Shown piece after piece: positions 1-5,836 of a stretch of 6,130 bases of DNA (its first letter is position 1; every line of letters begins with the position of its first letter). This DNA is from JAABYT01 sp964194585 (GTDB lineage: Bacteria > Pseudomonadota > Gammaproteobacteria > HK1). Both the position numbers and the translations under genes were made by a program. The stretch lies in contig CAXMNG010000377.1 of the NCBI GenBank assembly GCA_964194585.1, positions 1 through 6,130 of the forward strand. The letters run 5' to 3'. The notes below the pieces were generated by a model. It saw nothing but the letters and a program-made list of their open reading frames with translations. It made no database searches and was not told where the DNA came from.

Positions 1-45
1 CGCTACTGCGGGTTACAGCTGCCGTGCCGGATTCACGAGCAATGA
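1..45 (+). CDS. addB: AddB-like nuclease, C-terminal end (partial)
   Basis: Only the last 14 residues are in the window: RYCGLQLPCRIHEQ, then TGA at 43-45. Seen: two cysteines spaced C-x5-C, followed by Arg-Ile. Known: AddB proteins end their PD-(D/E)XK nuclease domain with a CxxC-x5-C group that, with one distant upstream cysteine, binds a 4Fe-4S cluster. The first Cys of the CxxC would lie one codon before the window. A complete AddA-type gene immediately downstream is the partner expected in the addB-addA order. Inference: this is the AddB subunit of an AddAB helicase-nuclease. The assignment rests on a very short peptide plus context, so it is suggestive rather than proven. The stop overlaps an ATG (ATGA at 42-45), the usual sign of translational coupling to a following gene. 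Confidence 0.6.
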   Translation, partial: RYCGLQLPCRIHEQ

Positions 46-213
46 CAGCGCGCCGCGCCTGTAGGAGCGAGCTTGCACTTTCAATGGGGTCTGCTTTTTC
101 AATGGGGTCAGACTCGATTGATTCACAGCGCGAATCAATCGAGTCTGACCCCATTGAAAAAGCAGACCCCATTGAAAGTGCAAGCTCGCTCCTTGCGATT
201 GCGGTGCGCTCAT
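42..213 (+). promoter_or_regulatory. Extended RNA hairpin reaching the addA start codon (putative)
   Basis: Beyond the perfect arms the two flanks still pair imperfectly. Bases 48-57 can pair with 200-209 (eight Watson-Crick and two G-U pairs), and ATGA at 42-45 pairs with TCAT at 210-213, after a 2-nt bulge at 46-47 and an internal loop at 58-62/194-199. The right foot of this stem includes the A and U of the addA AUG (212-214) and the bases where its ribosome binding site should be. No purine-rich Shine-Dalgarno sequence is visible before 212. Inference: in mRNA the addA start could be hidden unless ribosomes arriving from addB open the stem. Hairpins of this kind can also block 3' exonucleases and protect upstream mRNA. 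No regulatory role is demonstrated by sequence alone. Confidence 0.35.
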
Positions 214-215
214 GA
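42..215 (+). CDS. Small bridging ORF through the palindrome (57 aa, doubtful as a protein)
   Basis: An ATG at 42, overlapping the addB-like stop, opens a 57-codon frame that crosses the whole inverted repeat and ends at TGA 213-215, which overlaps the addA ATG at 212. Both junctions are therefore ATGA overlaps. The peptide is low in complexity and repetitive because it is read from repeat DNA: SMGS occurs twice in the left arm and DPIE twice in the right arm. I see no domain, signal peptide or membrane segment. The likely value of the frame, if any, is to carry ribosomes from addB to addA rather than to make a functional protein. It could also be chance: a 62-bp arm with no stop in one frame is not improbable. 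Upstream, the same frame has another ATG at 24. Confidence 0.3.
   Translation: MTARRACRSELALSMGSAFSMGSDSIDSQRESIESDPIEKADPIESASSLLAIAVRS
63..193. repeat. 131-bp perfect inverted repeat (62-bp arms, 7-nt loop)
   Basis: Arms 63-124 and 132-193 are exact reverse complements, checked base by base, around the 7-nt spacer at 125-131. Each arm contains a 13-bp unit TTTCAATGGGGTC twice (79-91 and 97-109; mirrored at 147-159 and 165-177), 18 bp apart. The inner part TCAATGGGGTCAGACTC (100-116), followed by GATTGA, is itself an imperfect dyad, so hairpins are nested at two scales. The outer edge, GTAGGAGCGAGCTTGC at 61-76, resembles from memory the head of Pseudomonas-type REP sequences, including the GTAG tetranucleotide seen before REP hairpins recognised by RAYT transposases. 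No transposase gene is in the window. The arrangement suggests a BIME-like or MITE-like non-autonomous element. Its class is inferred; the palindrome is directly observed. Confidence 0.97.
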
Positions 216-3200
216 CCGCCGTGAGCAGCCGCCAGCCAAGCGACCAAAATGTGCGTGCGGCGGCGCTGGATGCGTCGCGTTCCTTTGTCGTCCAGGCGCC
301 GGCGGGATCCGGCAAGACCGGTTTGCTCATTCAGCGCTACCTGCGGCTCCTCGCCACCGTCGATCATCCGGAGGAGATCATCGCCATCACGTTCACTCGC
401 AAGGCGGCGGCGGAGATGCGCGACCGGGTACTGGATGCCCTGGCTGCTGCGGCGGTTGCCGTGCCCGGGGAAGGCGAGGGCGTGCCACCGCACAAGCCGT
501 ACCAGGAAAGGACCCTGGCGCTGGCTCGCGCCGTGGTGGAAAGAGACCTGCAGAAAGGTTGGTCGCTGACTTTGCAACCCGGGCGCATGCGCATTCTCAC
601 CATCGATGCCCTGTGCCGGACGGTTGCCACGCAAATGCCATGGTTGTCGCGCCTGGGCGGCGATGCTTTGATCATCGACGACGTTTCACCCCTTTACCGG
701 CAGGCGGCCCGCGACGTCGTTGCCTTGCTGCACGAAGAGACTCCATGGAGCGAGTGTGTGGCGACCCTGGTCAGTCATCTCGACGGTGACGTGGGGCGGT
801 TCGAGCGCATGCTGGTGGAAATGCTTTCGCGTCGTGATCAGTGGTTGCGTTATCTGCTTCCCGGAAGCAGCGACCCCGAGCTGCGCCGCACCGAGCTCGA
901 AGCGGAGCTCGCGACGGCGGTCAGCGAGGAGCTGGCGGCACTGCGAGCCGCGGTGCCCCGTGAGCTTGCCGACGAGCTGGTCGCGGTGTGCGCCTATGCT
1001 GGTGACACGCTGCTCGCTAACGATTCGACGTCAGCGGCGGTTGCCTGCGCTGGTCTGGCGCAGCTGCCCGGCGCGAGCACATCCGAGCGGCGCCATTGGC
1101 AGGGCGTCGCCGCGACGCTGCTCACCAGGGAAGGTAGCTGGCGCAAGAGGCTCACACGCAGTGAGGGATTTCCCGCGGACAAGAAACCACGGTTGCAGGA
1201 GATGCGCACCCGGGGCCTCGATCTGCTCGCCAGGTTGGCGGGTGCATTCCAGCTCCGCGAGCGACTGCATGCCGTCGGTCGGTTGCCGGAACCGGTGTAC
1301 ACCGACGGACAGTGGCAGGTGCTCGATGCGTTGCTCGAGATTCTGCCGGTGGCCACCGCGTGCCTGCGGGTGGTGTTCGCGGAGCGTGGCCAGGTGGATT
1401 ACTCGGAAATCACCAACGCCGCGCGCCAGGCCCTGGGTGGCGACGAATCGCCCACCGACCTTGCTCTGGCCCTGGACTACCGCATCCGCCACATTCTCGT
1501 GGACGAGTTCCAGGACACGTCCCACAGCCATTTTGCGTTGCTTCAGCAACTGACGGCAGGTTGGGCGCCGGACGACGGCCGCACCGTGTTCCTGGTGGGC
1601 GATCCCATGCAGTCCATCTATCGATTCCGCGAGGCGGATGTCGGCCTGTTCCTCGACGTGACCGAGCACGGCCTCGCGGGGCTCGAGGTCGCGTCGTTGC
1701 GTCTGAGCGCGAATTTTCGATCGCGGCCGGATGTCGTCGCCTGGGTCAATGGCGTATTTCCCCAGGTGATGCCGCCCGCCGATGATGCCGTTGCCGGCGC
1801 CGTCAGCTACACACCGTCCACGGCTTTCGTGACAATCGATGAAGGCGGTTCAGGCGCGGGAGGCGGCCTGAGCGGTGTGCAGGTGCACGCGCTGTTCAAG
1901 GGCGGTGCGGACGATGACAGCGATAGCGATAGAGATAGAGATAGCGATAGCGGCACGGATGGCTGCCGCGACGCCGAGGCGCGTCGGGTTGCAGAGCTGA
2001 TCGCCGCCGCCCGTGCCGAGGACGCCGGCGCAAGCGTCGCGCTGCTGGTGCGTACCCGGGCGCACCTGGAAGCCATACTGCCGCGCCTTCGCGAGGCCGG
2101 TATCCGCCATCGTGGCGTCGACATCGAGCCTCTGGCGGAGGTGCCGGCGGTGGAGGATTTGCTGGCGCTTGCCCGTGCCCTGCTGCACCCGGCGGACCGG
2201 GTTGCCTGGCTGGCGGTTCTGCGCGCTCCGTGGTGTGGTATGACATTGGCCGATCTACATGCTCTGGTGGCCGGTGAGCCCGATGCAGCGATCATCGATC
2301 TGCTGGACGGCATCGGCCGTCGCAAGGGCTTGAGCGACGACGGACGCCGGCGCGCCGCGCGTCTGTTGACGGTGCTCGGTCCCGCCGTGCGAGAGCGCGG
2401 ACGCCGGCGCCTGCGCCGCTGGGTGGAGGGAGCCTGGATAGCCCTGGGCGGACCCGCCTGCGTCGCCACCAGGGAGCTGGCCAATGTCGACGCCTTTCTC
2501 GGCCTCCTCGACGGGCTGGATATCGCCGGTGCTCCGGCGGATGGTGACGAGCTGGCGCGGCGCGCGGCGCAACTCTACGCGGTCGCCGATGTCGAGGACG
2601 CGGATGTCGAGATCATGACCATGCACAAGGCCAAGGGCCTGGAGTTCGACGTGGTCATCGTTCCCGGTCTGGAGCGTGGCGGGCGCGCCGATGATCATCA
2701 TCTGCTCGCCTGGACCAAGCGCGCCGGTGAATCCGAGGACGCGAATATTCTACTCGCGCCGATTCCGTCGCCCACCGAAGAGGCGCCTCCCATATACGAG
2801 TACCTGCGCGGTCTCGAGGCGGACAAAGATCTGCACGAGCAGACCCGGCTTCTGTACGTCGCCGCGACCCGGGCCCGAAAAGCCCTGCACCTTCTCGGTA
2901 GCGTGGCCGTCGACGACGACGGCGAGAATCTGAGAGCGCCGGCCAGGAGGAGCTTGCTGGCACGCCTGTGGCCCGTGGTCGGCGGAGCTTTTGAAGAGGC
3001 ACTCGCGGCGCGCGGCGATACTCCGCCGCCGCCCGGTGGCGCGGCGGACCGGGCAACCGGCGCCGGGCTGCGGCGTCTGCCCGCGGACTGGTGCCCGCCT
3101 GCCGCGCCGGCACCAGTCGTGGCGAACACCGACGGCGCCGAGCCGGCAGACGATCGGGCGGCCGCGCCGGTGGAGTTCGACTGGGCCGGGGAGACGGCAC

Positions 3201-3736
3201 GCCACGTGGGTACCGTCATTCACCGTGCCCTCATGGAAATATCCCGCGAGGGCGCGCCGGCCTGGAATTCCGAGCGCCTGGGGCATCGGCGCAATGCGTG
3301 GCAGGCGATGCTGGCGAGCCTCGGCATCCCCGCGCAGGAACTGCCCGCCGCGATCGCGCGTGTGCAGGAGGCCCTGGACCGGGTTCTCGTGGACGCCCGC
3401 GGCCGTTGGCTTCTGGATCCCGGCCACGAGGCAGCCCGAAGCGAGCTTGCATTGAGTGGTGTGGAGGCCGGCCGACTCGCGAACGTGGTCATCGACCGTA
3501 GCTTCGTCGACGCCGCCGGCGTGCGTTGGATCGTCGATTACAAGTCCGGCCGACACGAGGGCGGTGACGTCCAGGCCTTTCTGGACCGCGAGCAGCAGCG
3601 CTACCGGGAGCAGCTGGAGCGCTACGGACGCCTGATGTCCGCCACCGATCCGCGACACATTCGCCTGGGTCTCTACTATCCCGCCCTGGGGGGTTGGCGC
3701 GAGTGGTCCTTGCCGCCTGCGAGTGGGGCGCAGTGA
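212..3736 (+). CDS. addA: AddA-type ATP-dependent helicase-nuclease (UvrD/RecB family)
   Basis: This 1174-aa protein is a full-length AddA-like superfamily 1A helicase fused to a RecB-family nuclease. With AddB it would resect DNA double-strand breaks in the cytoplasm and prepare ends for RecA. Helicase motifs in order: Walker A APAGSGKT (29-36), motif Ia ITFTRKAAAEMR (59-70), TIDALCR (130-136), Walker B VDEFQDT (430-436), motif III GDPMQSIYRFR (463-473), motif IV LSANFRS (498-504), motif V MTMHKAKGLEF (about 802-812) and motif VI LLYVAATRARK (880-890). The C-terminal PD-(D/E)XK nuclease appears intact: GTVIH with H1004, D1095 in NVVID, and D1109-Y-K1111 in IVDYKSG, then QLERY near 1134-1138. 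ATG 212 is the only reasonable start: the frame has no start codon between the upstream stop (173-175) and 212. Odd points are the palindrome 18 bp upstream and an acidic repeat at residues 569-580. It could be labelled an exonuclease V beta (RecB-like) subunit, but the AddB-like end upstream favours AddA. Confidence 0.9.
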   Translation: MTAVSSRQPSDQNVRAAALDASRSFVVQAPAGSGKTGLLIQRYLRLLATVDHPEEIIAITFTRKAAAEMRDRVLDALAAAAVAVPGEGEGVPPHKPYQERTLALARAVVERDLQKGWSLTLQPGRMRILTIDALCRTVATQMPWLSRLGGDALIIDDVSPLYRQAARDVVALLHEETPWSECVATLVSHLDGDVGRFERMLVEMLSRRDQWLRYLLPGSSDPELRRTELEAELATAVSEELAALRAAVPRELADELVAVCAYAGDTLLANDSTSAAVACAGLAQLPGASTSERRHWQGVAATLLTREGSWRKRLTRSEGFPADKKPRLQEMRTRGLDLLARLAGAFQLRERLHAVGRLPEPVYTDGQWQVLDALLEILPVATACLRVVFAERGQVDYSEITNAARQALGGDESPTDLALALDYRIRHILVDEFQDTSHSHFALLQQLTAGWAPDDGRTVFLVGDPMQSIYRFREADVGLFLDVTEHGLAGLEVASLRLSANFRSRPDVVAWVNGVFPQVMPPADDAVAGAVSYTPSTAFVTIDEGGSGAGGGLSGVQVHALFKGGADDDSDSDRDRDSDSGTDGCRDAEARRVAELIAAARAEDAGASVALLVRTRAHLEAILPRLREAGIRHRGVDIEPLAEVPAVEDLLALARALLHPADRVAWLAVLRAPWCGMTLADLHALVAGEPDAAIIDLLDGIGRRKGLSDDGRRRAARLLTVLGPAVRERGRRRLRRWVEGAWIALGGPACVATRELANVDAFLGLLDGLDIAGAPADGDELARRAAQLYAVADVEDADVEIMTMHKAKGLEFDVVIVPGLERGGRADDHHLLAWTKRAGESEDANILLAPIPSPTEEAPPIYEYLRGLEADKDLHEQTRLLYVAATRARKALHLLGSVAVDDDGENLRAPARRSLLARLWPVVGGAFEEALAARGDTPPPPGGAADRATGAGLRRLPADWCPPAAPAPVVANTDGAEPADDRAAAPVEFDWAGETARHVGTVIHRALMEISREGAPAWNSERLGHRRNAWQAMLASLGIPAQELPAAIARVQEALDRVLVDARGRWLLDPGHEAARSELALSGVEAGRLANVVIDRSFVDAAGVRWIVDYKSGRHEGGDVQAFLDREQQRYREQLERYGRLMSATDPRHIRLGLYYPALGGWREWSLPPASGAQ
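1916..1951 (+). repeat. Hexanucleotide tandem repeat inside addA (6 units)
   Basis: Six tandem copies of a GATAGM-type hexamer: GACAGC, GATAGC, GATAGA, GATAGA, GATAGC, GATAGC. In the addA frame they encode Asp alternating with Ser or Arg (residues 569-580), within a wider acidic stretch of about 567-587. It lies between motif IV and the next ordered segment (ARRVAELIAAAR), so it is probably a flexible surface linker. The two AGA arginine codons and the AT-rich units contrast with the very GC-rich codons around them. As the unit is 6 bp, gain or loss of copies would not shift the frame, so length variation should be tolerated. Confidence 0.85.
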
Positions 3737-4341
3737 GCCGACGCGCCGGTCTCGCGGGTGGCGCGGTCATTCTGATGCTGCTGGGGACCGGGTTGGCGCG
3801 TGCCGATTTCGATGGGGCGCTGGAACGACTGGAACAAGGTGATTTCGCGCGAGCCTTGCCGGAGCTGGAGCAGCTCGCCCGGGGCGATGATGTCCGCGCG
3901 CAGGACACCCTTGCCGGCCTGTACCTGAAGGGCATCGGCGTCGAGCGTGACGTGCCCGTGGCCATGAGCTGGTATTGCCGGGTGGCGCATCATCCACAGG
4001 GCGGGCGGTCGGTGATGCACGCCGTGTGGTTCCTGGCCGAGTACTTCAGGACCGGCGGCGGGGTACCCGGCCCCGCCTACAACGACGGCCGGCTCGAGGA
4101 CGAGAATCCTCTGCGGGCCTACTTCTGGTTTTCGATCATGGCCGGGCAGCAGGGGCTCTTCGACAGGGTGGATGATCCCAGCGTTATCATGGGAAAAATC
4201 GGCGTCAATGCCGTGGGCGGTGTTCTGTTCGCCCAGGAGAAGGCCGCCCTCGAGGAAGCCGTACGGAGATGGCAGCCCACGCGCCAGGTGGTCTCCGGCG
4301 ACGCGTGCCTGGCGCTGCCGGATGGCTTGCCTGTACAGTGA
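3733..4341 (+). CDS. Exported Sel1-like repeat protein
   Basis: A 202-aa protein read from GTG 3733, which overlaps the addA stop (GTGA, 3733-3736). An in-frame TTG at 3694 is possible, but the GTG gives a textbook signal peptide: Ser-Arg-Arg, a hydrophobic core (about residues 8-20, containing AVILMLLG) and an ARA/DF cleavage site after residue 24. The mature part (about 178 aa) is helical and Sel1-like. LAGLYLKGIGVERDVPVAMSW followed by YCRVA matches the Sel1 pattern of small residue-LG..Y..G.GV..D...A..WY..A. A second, degenerate unit contains FLAEYFRTGGG, then an insertion, then NPLRAYFWFSIMAGQQG. No lipobox is seen at the cleavage site, so a soluble periplasmic protein is likely. Known: Sel1 repeats mediate protein-protein contacts. 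The partner is unknown. Coupling to addA suggests co-expression, although the products should sit in different compartments. Confidence 0.85.
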   Translation: MSRRAGLAGGAVILMLLGTGLARADFDGALERLEQGDFARALPELEQLARGDDVRAQDTLAGLYLKGIGVERDVPVAMSWYCRVAHHPQGGRSVMHAVWFLAEYFRTGGGVPGPAYNDGRLEDENPLRAYFWFSIMAGQQGLFDRVDDPSVIMGKIGVNAVGGVLFAQEKAALEEAVRRWQPTRQVVSGDACLALPDGLPVQ

Positions 4342-4434
4342 CTACACGCCGGAGGCCCCGGGAATATCGCCTTGCCGCGTGGAAAAGCAGGGCCAAAAGG
4401 TGTACGTTTACCGGCCCTTTCGGGCGCGAATAGC

Positions 4435-5787
4435 ATGTCGCAAAAGCTGTATATCAAAACATTCGGCTGTCAGATGAACGAGTACGATTCGGCGCGTACC
4501 GCCGACCTGCTCGCCGCCTCCCATGGTTTTGAGCGCACCCATGTGCCCGAGGATGCCGACGTTCTGCTCATCAACACCTGCTCGGTGCGGGAAAAGGCGC
4601 AAGAGAAGGTGTTCTCCCAGCTCGGACGCTGGCGCGAGTGGAAGCAGGCGCGGCCGGAGCTCATCATCGGCGTCGGCGGTTGTGTCGCCAGTCAGGAGGG
4701 TGCGTCCATCCAGGAGCGGGCCCCCTATGTGGACATCGTCTATGGGCCGCAGACGCTGCATCGCGTGGCCCAACTCATCAGCGACGCGCAGCGTTCAGGC
4801 GCTCCGCAAGTGGATGTCTCCTTCCCCGAAATCGAGAAGTTCGATTGCCTGCCTGAGCCCCGGGCAGATGGGCCCGCGGCCTTCGTTTCCATCATGGAGG
4901 GCTGCAGCAAGTACTGCTCGTTCTGCGTCGTGCCCTACACCCGTGGAGAGGAGTTCAGCCGGCCCTTCGACGACGTCATCGCCGAGGTCGTGGCGCTCGC
5001 CGCCCAGGGCGTACGTGAGATCACTTACCTCGGACAGAATGTAAACGCTTACCTCGGTGCCACCCACGATGGTGGCGTGTGCGACCTTGCCTTGCTGATT
5101 TCATATACGGCTGCTATAGATGGTATTGAGAGGATTCGGTTTACGACCTCGCACCCCGGTGAGTTTTCCGAAGAGTTGACCGCCGTTTATGGGGAGGTCC
5201 CCGAACTCGTAGGCCATCTGCATCTACCGGTGCAGAGCGGCAGTCACCGAATCCTTAATTTGATGAAACGCAATTACACTGTCGACGAATACAAGAACAA
5301 AGTGGCTCGCTTGCGCCGCGTGCGGCCGGGTATCAGCCTGTCCTCGGATTTTATCGTTGGATTTCCCGGTGAAACCGATTCGGATTTCGAGGACACGATG
5401 AATCTTATCGACGAAGTGCGCTTCGATCACTCCTTCAGCTTCGTCTACAGTCCGCGACCCGGTACGCCCGCTGCGGATTTGCCGGATCCAGTGCCGGCTC
5501 GCGTAAAGAAAGAGCGTCTGGCGCGGCTTCAATCTCGAATCGATGAGCTCGGTCGTGCCGTTAGTGAATCGATGGTCGACAGTGTGCAACGCGTTCTTGT
5601 CGAGCGTCCGTCAAAAAAGGATGCGCAGCAGCTTTCGGGGCGAACGGAGAACAATCGAGTCGTCAATTTTCCAGCGAGTCGGAATCTCATCGGCCAATTC
5701 ACAGACGTGCGCATTACCGAAGCCCTACCCAACAGCCTTCGTGGGGAGCTCGTGGACATCGTGGCGCGTCCATTCGCCGTCACTTGA
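4435..5787 (+). CDS. miaB: tRNA-2-methylthio-N6-dimethylallyladenosine synthase MiaB
   Basis: A 450-aa radical-SAM methylthiotransferase that adds the ms2 group to i6A37 of tRNAs reading UNN codons. The N-terminal UPF0004 domain has the three auxiliary-cluster cysteines C12 (KTFGCQMNEYDS), C49 (NTCSVREKAQEKVF) and C83 (GVGGCVASQEG). The radical-SAM motif CSKYCSFC gives C157, C161 and C164, followed by VVPYTRGEE. The SSDFIVGFPGET block is at 303-314. The C-terminal TRAM domain covers about 383-445 and includes LSGRTENNRVVNF. It matches the E. coli protein in motif order and nearly in length. ATG 4435 starts the family-typical MSQKLYIKTFGCQ; an in-frame TTG at 4372 would add 21 unrelated residues. 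No strong Shine-Dalgarno precedes the start. The 93-bp gap after the Sel1 gene leaves room for a promoter, but I cannot identify one. GC content drops from about position 5041 onward. Confidence 0.97.
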   Translation: MSQKLYIKTFGCQMNEYDSARTADLLAASHGFERTHVPEDADVLLINTCSVREKAQEKVFSQLGRWREWKQARPELIIGVGGCVASQEGASIQERAPYVDIVYGPQTLHRVAQLISDAQRSGAPQVDVSFPEIEKFDCLPEPRADGPAAFVSIMEGCSKYCSFCVVPYTRGEEFSRPFDDVIAEVVALAAQGVREITYLGQNVNAYLGATHDGGVCDLALLISYTAAIDGIERIRFTTSHPGEFSEELTAVYGEVPELVGHLHLPVQSGSHRILNLMKRNYTVDEYKNKVARLRRVRPGISLSSDFIVGFPGETDSDFEDTMNLIDEVRFDHSFSFVYSPRPGTPAADLPDPVPARVKKERLARLQSRIDELGRAVSESMVDSVQRVLVERPSKKDAQQLSGRTENNRVVNFPASRNLIGQFTDVRITEALPNSLRGELVDIVARPFAVT

Positions 5788-5836
5788 GTCCCACCCGTAT
5801 TCCTGCCCTCATAAGCCCAGGCATCCATCACCGCAG

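Noticed and set aside
63..193. The palindrome as a rho-independent terminator for addB
   Set aside because: There is no T-run after the stem, the stem is far too long, and addA directly downstream has no visible promoter of its own, so transcription should read through.
61..195. CRISPR array
   Set aside because: The repeats are inverted and nested, with no regularly spaced unique spacers and no cas genes.
2341..2410. 13-bp direct repeat CGGACGCCGGCGC at 2341-2353 and 2398-2410 in addA
   Set aside because: Both copies encode Gly-Arg-Arg-Arg runs in very GC-rich codons; a chance match in skewed sequence is more likely than a functional repeat.
1807..2484. Long open frames on the - strand opposite addA
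   Set aside because: They are Arg/Ser/Ala/Pro-rich, show no domain pattern, and overlap a clearly conserved helicase; this is typical of antisense frames in high-GC DNA.
3440..3451. AGCGAGCTTGCA within addA, matching the outer edge of the palindrome arm
   Set aside because: It lies in the nuclease-domain coding sequence (Ser-Glu-Leu-Ala around catalytic-region E1078). The match is about 12 bp, has no partner arm and is explained by coding constraint.
3694..3732. TTG start giving the Sel1 protein 13 extra N-terminal residues
   Set aside because: The extra residues spoil the signal-peptide start, whereas GTG 3733 gives a clean Ser-Arg-Arg plus hydrophobic core and a GTGA overlap with addA.
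4372..4408. Possible -35 (TTGCCG) and -10 (TACGTT) promoter pair before miaB
   Set aside because: The spacing is about 25 bp, well outside the usual 16-18 bp, and no better pair was found.
4414..4425. GCCC-TTTC-GGGC hairpin before miaB as a terminator
   Set aside because: The stem is only 4 bp, does not extend, and is not followed by a T-tract.
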